A stretch of 8,503 nt of DNA from contig JAILQA010000516.1 in assembly GCA_024699205.1 (NCBI GenBank), positions 1 to 8,503 on the forward strand. The letters run 5' to 3'. The notes under the pieces were generated by a model. It made no database searches. It had not been told where the DNA came from and worked only from the letters and a program-made list of their open reading frames with translations. Position 1 is the first letter of the stretch, and every line of letters begins with the position of its first letter. A program made the translations under genes and the position numbers. The DNA comes from Treponema sp. (GTDB lineage: Bacteria > Spirochaetota > Spirochaetia > Treponematales > Treponemataceae). This document shows, piece by piece, positions 1 to 5,411 of this stretch.

Positions 1-102
1 CATAGTGGAGAGGCAATACCCGTTCCCATTCCGAACACGGAAGTCAAGCTCTCTTACGTCGATGATACTGCTCTTCAGCGGGAAAGTAGATAGCTGCCGG
101 CT
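1..102 (+). rRNA. rrf: 5S ribosomal RNA, 5' end missing
   Basis: This is the 3' portion of a 5S rRNA, the small RNA of the large ribosomal subunit. The conserved core is plain: the CCCGTTCCCATTCCGAACAC segment begins near base 19 and is followed by GGAAGTCAAGCTCT, the helix III/loop B-C region. The helix IV arm is CTGCT/AGCGG around 69-82, and the 3' strand of helix I is GCTGCCGGC at 93-101. By comparison with ordinary 5S rRNAs of about 115-120 nt, only some 10-15 nt at the 5' end (the other strand of helix I) lie outside the window. It is presumably the last gene of an rRNA operon transcribed toward the right. The identification is secure; the exact 3' end is approximate. Confidence 0.95.
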
Positions 103-108
103 TTTTTT
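93..108 (+). terminator. U-tract after 5S helix I
   Basis: The 3' strand of 5S helix I (GCTGCCGGC) runs directly into seven T residues at 102-108. Helix I closed with the 5' strand outside the window, plus the U-tract, would act as a Rho-independent terminator for the rRNA operon. The same GCTGCCGGC plus T7 block recurs at 219-234 and 429-444 in the degenerate copies. Confidence 0.6.
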
Positions 109-134
109 GTTTAACAGCGTGCACTCAAAAAAAA

Positions 135-241
135 GACTCCGCTAAAGAGCAGTACAGTTGCAACAGTAATCTGCCTGTAGGGCAGATACAAGAATGCTCT
201 GATGCGGGATAGTAGATAGCTGCCGGCTTTTTTTATTTAAC
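135..241 (+). repeat. Degenerate 5S-derived foldback unit 1
   Basis: Bases 204-241 repeat 5S bases 78-115 with two mismatches in 38, at an offset of 126 bp, and include the U-tract. The left part (about 139-155) is not the 5S 5' half. It is an inverted copy of the 5S helix IV region: the reverse complement of CCGCTAAAGAGCAGTAC matches 5S 66-82 in about 15 of 17 positions. The unit can therefore fold on itself: CCGC 139-142 with GCGG 204-207, and AGAGCA 146-151 with TGCTCT 195-200. An inner perfect 7-bp hairpin (169-175/181-187) sits between these arms. It cannot be a functional 5S because the loop A-C core is absent. Whether it is transcribed is unknown. Confidence 0.7.
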
Positions 242-258
242 GCGATATTCTAAAATAC

Positions 259-341
259 CGGCTCTGCTGAAGAGCAGTACAAGTGCAACAGAAGCGGCTG
301 TCGGTGCAGCCGCACTGTATGCTCTTTATCGGGATAGTAGA
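259..341 (+). repeat. Degenerate 5S-derived foldback unit 2
   Basis: This is a second copy of the foldback unit, at a constant offset of 125 bp from unit 1. AGAGCA 271-276 pairs with TGCTCT 320-325, with exactly 43 nt between the arms as in unit 1. Shared blocks are GAAGAGCAGTAC, TGCAACAG and CGGGATAGTAGA. The inner hairpin (GCGGCTG 294-300 with CAGCCGC 307-313) is also a perfect 7-bp stem, but its sequence is unrelated to that of unit 1. The copy stops matching after base 341, just before the GCTGCCGGC/U-tract end found in the other copies. Confidence 0.65.
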
Positions 342-447
342 CGCTCTTATCGGAGAAGCGTTAAGAAAAATGCGGTCTAGCATTTTTTAGCTTCATCCAC
401 AAAACGCGGGAGAAAGATTCATCTTTCTGCTGCCGGCTTTTTTTGTT
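342..447 (+). repeat. Rearranged third copy of the 5S 3' end
   Basis: Fragments of the same 5S tail continue here in broken form. GCTCTTATCGGAG (343-355) resembles the GCTCTTTATCGGGA of unit 2. GCGGGAGAAAGAT (406-418) resembles the 5S GCGGGAAAGTAGAT. GCTGCCGGC plus T7 plus GTT (429-447) is identical to 5S bases 93-111. Between these pieces lie inserted inverted repeats: AAAAATGC/GCATTTTT at 366-373/380-387, and AGAAAGAT/ATCTTTCT at 411-418/421-428. The reading as a degenerated copy with small hairpin insertions is an inference from these aligned blocks. Confidence 0.5.
366..388 (+). terminator. Hairpin with U-rich 3' arm
   Basis: An 8-bp perfect stem, AAAAATGC (366-373) with GCATTTTT (380-387), closes a 6-nt loop and is followed by one more T. 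The stem is AT-rich and the U-tract is part of the 3' arm. It resembles a weak bidirectional intrinsic terminator, but no adjoining gene needs one. Confidence 0.3.
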
Positions 448-455
448 CATACGGA

Positions 456-560
456 CAGCGTGACGAGCACGCTGCCGCATAACTTGGCTATAAGCGGACA
501 CTCCGTGCCGCATAAATTTCGTTGATAACCGACACCTTCGGTGCGGTATAATATAGGGGT
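456..560. repeat. Short tandem repeat with hairpins, about 33-36 bp period
   Basis: The block TGCCGCATAA occurs at 473-482 and 506-515, and GTGCGGTATAA follows at 541-551, giving about two and a half degenerate copies with a 33-36 bp period. Each copy boundary carries a hairpin. These are CAGCGTG/CACGCTG (456-462/468-474), GCGG-A-CAC/GTG-CCGC (494-501/505-511, bulged A) and ACCG-A-CACC/GGTG-CGGT (528-536/540-547, bulged A). The last two share the same architecture, including the bulged A. I see no integrase, no CRISPR pattern and no coding potential. The role is unknown. Confidence 0.5.
522..552 (+). promoter_or_regulatory. Candidate orphan sigma-70 promoter
   Basis: TTGATA (522-527) and a consensus TATAAT (547-552) could serve as -35 and -10. 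Their spacing of 19 bp is longer than the preferred 17, and a hairpin (528-547) fills the spacer and overlaps the first base of the -10. Transcription would start near 559 and run right toward the hairpin terminator at 716-756. No reading frame follows, so any product would be a small RNA. Confidence 0.35.
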
Positions 561-756
561 GTTATGGGGAAATTCACCTGTTCGAAGGGGGAGTGGAAGC
601 CGTAAACACTGAAAATAGGTTGACTGCTTTTGATGATTTTGATTCGGCTTACGGGAGTTTTTCGGTAGAAAACCTCTATTCAAGCTTTTCTGGAGCGAGG
701 GCTTTATTATCGTGAAAATCAGAAAAAACAGTCCAACGGACTATTTTTTCTGATTT
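559..756 (+). ncRNA. Possible small RNA of about 200 nt
   Basis: This stretch lies between a promoter-like sequence (522-552) and a strong hairpin terminator (716-756), both readable in the plus direction. It carries a long-range pairing, AAGCCG (597-602) with CGGCTT (645-650), supported by CGAA (583-586) with TTCG (661-664). I compared it mentally with tmRNA, RNase P RNA, SRP RNA and 6S RNA, and saw none of their signature motifs; its length would fit 6S. No open frame with a ribosome binding site is present. The evidence is only promoter plus terminator plus structure, so the call is tentative. Confidence 0.25.
716..756. terminator. Bidirectional hairpin terminator downstream of cysK
   Basis: Bases 716-728 (ending in A6) pair with 744-756 (starting with T6). 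A c/a mismatch then separates this from an inner stem, AGTCC (730-734) with GGACT (738-742), closing a 3-nt AAC loop. It lies 30 bp past the cysK stop codon. Read on the minus strand it ends cysK transcription; read on the plus strand it would end any transcript from the 5S side. The run of A/T pairs in the stem provides a U-tract in both directions. Confidence 0.75.
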
Positions 757-786
757 GTTCGAGTATATAATTTCCCCTCTTGTAAA

Positions 787-1725
787 TTAATTATCAGTAA
801 ATAATGGTGTACTCAAGTAGCGGTCACCTGAATCTGGAAGAAGGGCTACGATGACTTTTCCTTTGTTTTCAGGGCGTTCTGCAAGAATTTTGGCGGCTTT
901 AAGAGCGGCACCACTGGAAATACCAACTAAAATTCCTTCGCTGTGGGCAAAAGCACGACCTTCTGTAAAAGCATCATCATTTTCGATTGGGATAATTTCG
1001 TCGTAAATTTTCGTATTCAAAACATCAGGAATAAAGCCTGCACCGATTCCCTGGATTTTGTGGGCTCCAGCACTTCCTTTAGAAAGTACAGGACTGGTTG
1101 CTGGTTCAACTGCAACAATTTTTACATTTGGATTTTGAGATTTAAGATATTCACCAACACCAGTGAGGGTTCCACCTGTTCCAACACCAGCTACAAAAAT
1201 ATCAACTTTTCCGTCTGTCTGTTCCCAGATTTCTGGACCTGTTGTTCTTTTATGTACAGCTGGATTTGCAGGATTTACAAATTGACCAAGAATGATACTT
1301 CCTGGAGTTGATTTCTGGAGTTCTTCTGCTTTAGCAATTGCTCCTTTCATTCCTTTTGAACCTTCTGTAAGAACGAGTTCTGCACCGTAGGCCTTAAGAA
1401 GATTGCGACGTTCAATACTCATGGTTTCTGGCAGAGTAAGAACTGCTTTGTAACCTTTTGCAGCTGCAACTGATGCAAGTCCGATTCCTGTATTACCGGA
1501 TGTTGGTTCAATGATTGTAGCACCTGGTTTTAAGATACCTTTTGCTTCTGCATCTTCAATCATAGCAAGCGCAATTCTATCTTTTACGCTTCCTGCTGGA
1601 TTTAAATATTCAAGTTTTGCCAGAATTGTTGCATTTTCAATTCCTGCTTTTTTAGAATAATTATTCAACTGTAAAAGTGGTGTTTTACCAATTAAATCCA
1701 ATGCACTCTGTTTAATGTCTGCCAT
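787..1725 (-). CDS. cysK: Cysteine synthase (O-acetylserine sulfhydrylase)
   Basis: The product is a PLP-dependent cytoplasmic enzyme joining O-acetylserine and sulfide to give cysteine, the last step of assimilatory cysteine synthesis. At 312 residues it is a full-length fold-type II enzyme. Visible landmarks in order are NPAGSVKDR, with Lys48 as the PLP Schiff-base lysine; PTSGNTG (74-80), the substrate loop; GQFVNPANP (147-155); GVGTGGT (180-186), the phosphate-binding loop; GISSGAA (268-274); and [11 protein letters not shown] near the C-terminus. The overall pattern is that of CysK/OASS rather than cystathionine beta-synthase, since no heme or CBS domains are present. The start is set by AGGAG (1732-1736 on the complement), six bases before the ATG. 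It is transcribed alone, away from the hydratase gene, from a well-formed promoter with two dyad operators. A hairpin terminator follows the stop. The cysK/cysM distinction is by resemblance, but the function is firm. Confidence 0.93.
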   Translation of the reverse strand: MADIKQSALDLIGKTPLLQLNNYSKKAGIENATILAKLEYLNPAGSVKDRIALAMIEDAEAKGILKPGATIIEPTSGNTGIGLASVAAAKGYKAVLTLPETMSIERRNLLKAYGAELVLTEGSKGMKGAIAKAEELQKSTPGSIILGQFVNPANPAVHKRTTGPEIWEQTDGKVDIFVAGVGTGGTLTGVGEYLKSQNPNVKIVAVEPATSPVLSKGSAGAHKIQGIGAGFIPDVLNTKIYDEIIPIENDDAFTEGRAFAHSEGILVGISSGAALKAAKILAERPENKGKVIVALLPDSGDRYLSTPLFTDN

Positions 1726-1743
1726 ATTAATCTCCTTTTTTTT

Positions 1744-1762
1744 ACCTAGTAAGATGATAGGA
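1744..1762. promoter_or_regulatory. Operator copy 1, at the cysK transcription start
   Basis: ACCTAGTAAGATGATAGGA matches operator copy 2 in 14 of 19 positions, including the ACCTAGTA left arm and the ATAGG right arm, in the same orientation. The centres are 36 bp apart, between three and four helical turns. It lies across the predicted start site and the early leader of cysK. Two sites bracketing one promoter suggest cooperative binding or a small loop. Confidence 0.55.
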
Positions 1763-1764
1763 TT

Positions 1765-1793
1765 ATCATATAGTATAAAACCTAGTATGTCAA
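1765..1793 (-). promoter_or_regulatory. cysK promoter
   Basis: On the minus strand, a perfect -35 TTGACA (complement of 1788-1793) and a near-consensus -10 TATGAT (complement of 1765-1770) are separated by exactly 17 bp. Transcription should start around 1757-1760, leaving a short leader before the AGGAG and ATG of cysK. The -35 sits inside operator copy 2, and the predicted start inside operator copy 1. Confidence 0.8.
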
Positions 1794-1798
1794 TAGGT
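1780..1798. promoter_or_regulatory. Operator copy 2, over the cysK -35
   Basis: ACCTAGTATGTCAATAGGT is an imperfect palindrome with arms ACCTA and TAGGT around 9 bp. It covers the whole -35 hexamer, so a bound protein would block RNA polymerase. Its near-twin lies 36 bp away at 1744-1762. Size and dyad form would suit an Rrf2-family repressor (CymR or IscR type) controlling cysteine or Fe-S genes, but the regulator itself is not in the window and this assignment is inferred. Confidence 0.6.
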
Positions 1799-1800
1799 AA

Positions 1801-1911
1801 TGTGTAGATTTTTATAATTTATGTCTTATTTTTTCAAATGAAAATCACTATTCCACTTTTCCATAAATTATGGTATCTTTTGAATAATTATCTATTAATA
1901 ATGAGGATTAT
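1801..1911 (+). promoter_or_regulatory. Upstream region of the hydratase gene
   Basis: This AT-rich region should hold the hydratase promoter, but I cannot pick one with confidence. A weak candidate is TTCCAC (1851-1856), a 17-bp spacer, then TATCTT (1874-1879). Two dyads stand out: TTTTCA-AA-TGAAAA (1831-1844) and the perfect 13-mer CCATAAATTATGG (1861-1873). The second would lie within the spacer of the candidate promoter. A GAGGA ribosome binding site at 1903-1907 is four bases before the ATG at 1912. Confidence 0.4.
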
Positions 1912-4146
1912 ATGAAACTTTGGGAATCTGGAGCTTATCTTTCTGACGGTAAGCTTGTTGAAAAATTAAATGCTGCAACTCAATCTGAGGGAGCAAAAAA
2001 GACTATTGCTTATTCAATTTTACAGAAGCATAACACAAGTGGAGATGCTTCAAAATTAAAAATAAAGTTTGACAAAATAACTTCACATGATATTACTTAT
2101 GTCGGAATTATTCAGACTGCTCGTGCAAGCGGATTGGAAAAGTTTCCTATTCCTTATGTTTTGACAAACTGCCACAACTCCCTTTGTGCTGTTGGTGGTA
2201 CTATTAATGATGACGACCACATGTTCGGTTTGACTTGTGCTCAGAAATATGGCGGAGTTTATGTTCCTCCACATCAGGCTGTTATTCACCAGTATGCCCG
2301 CGAAATGCTTGCAGAATGCGGTGCTATGATTCTTGGTTCTGACTCTCATACACGTTACGGTGCTCTTGGTACAATGGCAATTGGTGAGGGCGGTGGAGAA
2401 CTTGCAAAACAGCTTCTTGGAAAAACTTACGATGTAAACTATCCTGGAGTTGTTGCAATTTATTTGACTGGTGCTCCTGTTCCTGGAGTTGGTCCTCAGG
2501 ATGTTGCCCTTGCAATCATTAAAGAAGTTTTTGCAAGCGGCTTTGTAAAGAATAAGGTAATGGAATTTATCGGACCTGGTGTAGCAAATCTTTCTGCTGA
2601 TTTCCGTATCGGTGTTGATGTAATGACTACTGAAACAACCTGTCTTTCTTCTATCTGGGAAACTGATGGCAAGGTTGAAGAGTGGTATGCAATTCATGGT
2701 CGTGTAGGTGCTTATAAAGAATTAAAGCCTCAGAATGGAGCTTATTATGATGGGGCAATCGAAATTGATTTGAGCGAAATCCGCCCTATGATTGCTATGC
2801 CTTTCCACCCATCTTGTGCATATACTATTGAAGAAGTAAATAAAAATCTTGATGATGTTTTGACTGAAGCAGAAAAGCGCGCAAAAGTTAGTTTTGGTGA
2901 CAAGGTTGATTTCAATCTTCATAACAAGATTATTGACGGAAAGCTTTACGTTGACCAGGGAATTATTGCGGGTTGTGCTGGTGGTGGATTTGAAAATATT
3001 TGTGCTGCTGCTGATATTCTTAAGGGCAAGGACAGTGGAAACGGCAAGTTCGTATTGAGCGTATATCCTGCTTCTATGCCAGTTTATATGGAGCTTATGA
3101 AAAATGGTGCCTTTGGTGCTTTGATTGACGCTGGAGCTGTTGTTAAGACTGCCTTCTGTGGTCCATGTTTTGGTGCGGGTGATACTCCTGCTAACGGAGC
3201 CTTCTCTATCCGTCACTCTACAAGAAACTTCCCTAACCGCGAAGGTTCAAAGATTCAGAACGGCCAGCTCTCTTCTGTTGCTCTTATGGATGCACGCTCT
3301 ATCGCAGCTACTGCAGCAAACAAGGGCTTCCTTACAGCCGCTACAGAATTCGACACAGAGTTCAGCGGAAAGAAATATTTCTTTGATAAAGCAATTTACG
3401 AAAAACGCGTATACGATTCAAAGGGCGTAGCTCATCCTGAGGTTGAGATTCAGTTTGGTCCTAACATTAAAGACTGGCCGGCTATGAAGCCTCTTTCAGA
3501 TGACCTTCTTATCAAGATTGTATCTGAGATTCACGACCCTGTTACAACAACAGATGAACTCATTCCTTCCGGAGAAACTTCATCTTTCCGTTCAAATCCT
3601 CTTGGATTGGCAGAGTTTACTCTTAGCCGCCGCGACCCTGCTTATGTTGAACGTGCAAAGGCTGTTCGTGACTTGTCTGATGAAGTTAAGGCTGAAGTTG
3701 CAAAAGTTGCTGCTACACTGGATGCCGCAAAACCTGAGTTCAAGGGACGTGCTGTAGCAGCGGGTCTTGGTTCCTCAATTTTTGCTGTAAAACCAGGTGA
3801 CGGTTCTGCCCGAGAACAGGCTGCAAGCTGTCAGAAGGTTCTTGGTGGCTGGGCTAACATTGCAAACGAATATGCAACAAAGCGATATCGTTCAAACCTT
3901 ATTAACTGGGGTATGCTTCCATTCCTCTACAAAGATGGAGATAAGAATCTTCCTTTTGCAAACGGCGACTATGTATTTATTCCTGATGTAAAGAAGATGG
4001 TCGCAGAAAAACTTCCAACAGTTAAGGCTTATGCTGTAAAGGCTGACGGTGAAGTAAACGAGTTTGAACTTTCAACAGGTGACCTTACAGACGACGAAAG
4101 AAAAATCATTCTTGCTGGCTGCTTAATAAACTTTTACAAAGAATAG
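1912..4146 (+). CDS. ybhJ: YbhJ-type aconitase-family hydratase
   Basis: This is a 744-residue member of the aconitase superfamily resembling the uncharacterised E. coli hydratase YbhJ (about 750 residues) more than AcnA or AcnB. The catalytic half carries SDSHT (143-147) and three cluster cysteines: Cys355 in GCAGGGFEN, then Cys416 and Cys419 in CGPC. It is followed by a [11 protein letters not shown] block (436-446) equivalent to the aconitase NRNF region. The C-terminal swivel domain has GDGSAREQA (629-637), matching the GSSRE substrate loop of aconitases, and NWGMLPF (665-671). All features needed for a 4Fe-4S hydro-lyase are present, so it should be an active cytoplasmic dehydratase/hydratase. 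Its true substrate is not known for this subfamily. A GAGGA ribosome binding site supports the start. It is divergent from cysK and followed, after 62 bp, by a ferredoxin-fused reductase. Its codon use leans to a regular GCT/GTT/GGT style, suggesting good expression. Confidence 0.82.
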   Translation: MKLWESGAYLSDGKLVEKLNAATQSEGAKKTIAYSILQKHNTSGDASKLKIKFDKITSHDITYVGIIQTARASGLEKFPIPYVLTNCHNSLCAVGGTINDDDHMFGLTCAQKYGGVYVPPHQAVIHQYAREMLAECGAMILGSDSHTRYGALGTMAIGEGGGELAKQLLGKTYDVNYPGVVAIYLTGAPVPGVGPQDVALAIIKEVFASGFVKNKVMEFIGPGVANLSADFRIGVDVMTTETTCLSSIWETDGKVEEWYAIHGRVGAYKELKPQNGAYYDGAIEIDLSEIRPMIAMPFHPSCAYTIEEVNKNLDDVLTEAEKRAKVSFGDKVDFNLHNKIIDGKLYVDQGIIAGCAGGGFENICAAADILKGKDSGNGKFVLSVYPASMPVYMELMKNGAFGALIDAGAVVKTAFCGPCFGAGDTPANGAFSIRHSTRNFPNREGSKIQNGQLSSVALMDARSIAATAANKGFLTAATEFDTEFSGKKYFFDKAIYEKRVYDSKGVAHPEVEIQFGPNIKDWPAMKPLSDDLLIKIVSEIHDPVTTTDELIPSGETSSFRSNPLGLAEFTLSRRDPAYVERAKAVRDLSDEVKAEVAKVAATLDAAKPEFKGRAVAAGLGSSIFAVKPGDGSAREQAASCQKVLGGWANIANEYATKRYRSNLINWGMLPFLYKDGDKNLPFANGDYVFIPDVKKMVAEKLPTVKAYAVKADGEVNEFELSTGDLTDDERKIILAGCLINFYKE

Positions 4147-4174
4147 AATAGCAAAAATAATAGAATATCAAATT

Positions 4175-4194
4175 GAGGATAATTATTTATCCTC
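4175..4194 (+). promoter_or_regulatory. Perfect hairpin before the reductase start
   Basis: GAGGATAA (4175-4182) pairs perfectly with TTATCCTC (4187-4194) across a TTAT loop. It lies 28 bp after the hydratase stop and ends one base before the AAGGA ribosome binding site of the next gene. There is no U-tract, so it is not a standard terminator. An alternative small stem, ATCC (4189-4192) with GGAT (4197-4200), would hide the ribosome binding site. It may be an mRNA processing or stability element or a mild translational control. Confidence 0.4.
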
Positions 4195-4199
4195 AAGGA
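4195..4199 (+). promoter_or_regulatory. Ribosome binding site fixing the reductase start
   Basis: AAGGA lies nine bases before the ATG at 4209. The frame is open back to a TTG at 4173, but that start would place the hairpin and this ribosome binding site inside the coding region and add a 12-residue head unlike the family. The ATG at 4209 is therefore preferred. Confidence 0.7.
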
Positions 4200-4208
4200 T
4201 GGATTAAA

Positions 4209-5390
4209 ATGCAATATCGAACTGACAGACAGGGATGTAAAATATCGGTTTTAGGTTATGGTTGTATGCGCTTTACAAAAAAAGGCGTGGCAACTGATAT
4301 GGAAAAAACGGAAAAAGAAATCCTTCTTGCCATTGAACGGGGAATAAATTATTTTGATACTGCATATATTTATCCTGGCAGTGAAGTTGCGCTGGGGCAG
4401 ATACTTGCAAAAAATAATCTTCGTGAAAAAGTTCATATTGCAACAAAGCTTCCTCAATATTTAATCCGCAACGAAGCCGCAATTGAAAAATATTTTAATG
4501 AACAGCTTGATCGACTTCAAACTGATTATATTGATTATTATCTCATGCACATGCTTACCGATATCGATGCCTGGAATACTTTAAAGGCTCTTGGTATTGA
4601 GGAATGGATTAAGCAGAAAAAAGCAGAAGGAAAAATCAAGCAGATTGGTTTTTCTTACCACGGCAATTCTCCTATGTTTCTTGAAATTTTAAATGCCTAT
4701 GACTGGGATTTTTGTCAGATTCAATATAATTATATGGACGAAGTTTCTCAGGCTGGTGTAAAGGGATTAAAAGCCGCCGCAGAAAAAGGAATACCTGTAA
4801 TAATTATGGAACCTTTGCGCGGTGGAAAGCTTGTAAATATTCCTGCTCAGGCAAAAGAGTTTTTAAACAAAAGCAGCAGAAACTGGACTCCAGCCGAACT
4901 TTCTTTAAGATGGTTATGGAATCAGCCTGAAGTTACCTGCGTTCTTTCGGGAATGAATTCCAGTGAAATGATAGAAGAAAACTGTAATATCGCTTCAAAC
5001 GCAAAAGCTGGTGAGTTCACTTCTGATGATTTTGCACTTGTTGAAGACATAAAAAAGATTCTTAAGCAAAAGACCAGGGTTAATTGTACGGGCTGCCGTT
5101 ACTGTATGCCGTGTCCAAAAAATGTTGATATTCCAGCAATCTTTTCTGCCTATAATAACATGTATACCGAAGCAAAAGTTTCTGCTTTGGCTGATTTTGT
5201 GCGTACAGTTGGCTTGCGTAAAGAAAGTGCTTTTGCAACGCAGTGTATTGGCTGTGGAAAATGCGAGAATCATTGTCCTCAACATATTCCTATTCGGGAA
5301 AAACTTAAGGAAGCAGATAAAAAATTACGACCTTGGCCAATAAGAATAGGTATGGCAGCTGTAAGACTTGTTATGTTCCCTCATCGTTAA
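4209..5390 (+). CDS. Aldo/keto reductase with C-terminal ferredoxin domain
   Basis: This 393-residue protein joins a TIM-barrel aldo/keto reductase to a dicluster ferredoxin, the arrangement of the COG1453 'predicted oxidoreductase' group. The AKR tetrad is visible: Asp50 and Tyr55 in FDTAYIYP, Lys80 in IATKLP and His114 in LMHML. The C-terminal part has two cluster motifs: C293-x2-C296-x2-C299-x2-C302-P, slightly unusual in its last spacing, and the classical C346-x2-C349-x2-C352-x3-C356-P. It probably passes electrons between NAD(P)H, or another donor, and an organic carbonyl through two 4Fe-4S clusters. The physiological substrate of this group is unknown to me. No signal peptide or membrane segment is seen. 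It is 62 bp after the hydratase and 21 bp before the MoxR ATPase, so it may share transcripts with both. Confidence 0.85.
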   Translation: MQYRTDRQGCKISVLGYGCMRFTKKGVATDMEKTEKEILLAIERGINYFDTAYIYPGSEVALGQILAKNNLREKVHIATKLPQYLIRNEAAIEKYFNEQLDRLQTDYIDYYLMHMLTDIDAWNTLKALGIEEWIKQKKAEGKIKQIGFSYHGNSPMFLEILNAYDWDFCQIQYNYMDEVSQAGVKGLKAAAEKGIPVIIMEPLRGGKLVNIPAQAKEFLNKSSRNWTPAELSLRWLWNQPEVTCVLSGMNSSEMIEENCNIASNAKAGEFTSDDFALVEDIKKILKQKTRVNCTGCRYCMPCPKNVDIPAIFSAYNNMYTEAKVSALADFVRTVGLRKESAFATQCIGCGKCENHCPQHIPIREKLKEADKKLRPWPIRIGMAAVRLVMFPHR

Positions 5391-5411
5391 AAAATCATTA
5401 TACTTGTATTT

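Noticed and set aside
121..560. Integron attC sites or a CRISPR array
   Set aside because: Treponemes can carry integrons and the repeats fold, but no matched RYYYAAC/GTTRRRY box pairs, no integrase and no cassette genes are seen. Repeat and spacer lengths do not fit CRISPR.
447..683. Minus-strand open frame of 78 codons
   Set aside because: It lies across hairpins, the tandem repeat and the promoter-like sequence. It has no ribosome binding site and its composition (Pro, Arg, Asn, Thr rich) is unlike the real proteins here.
559..756. tRNA, tmRNA, RNase P RNA or SRP RNA
   Set aside because: None of the diagnostic motifs (T-arm GGTTCGAAYCC with an acceptor stem, tmRNA ends, RNase P core, SRP GGAAGCAGCC-type loop) could be found. 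A GTTCGAA at 580-586 has no supporting cloverleaf.
2083..3991. Several overlapping open frames on both strands inside the hydratase gene
   Set aside because: They are shadows of a conserved 744-residue coding sequence, with no ribosome binding sites and low-complexity translations.
4173..4208. TTG start adding 12 residues to the reductase
   Set aside because: The extension spans a perfect hairpin and the AAGGA ribosome binding site, and the added residues do not look like the family N-terminus. The ATG at 4209 is better.
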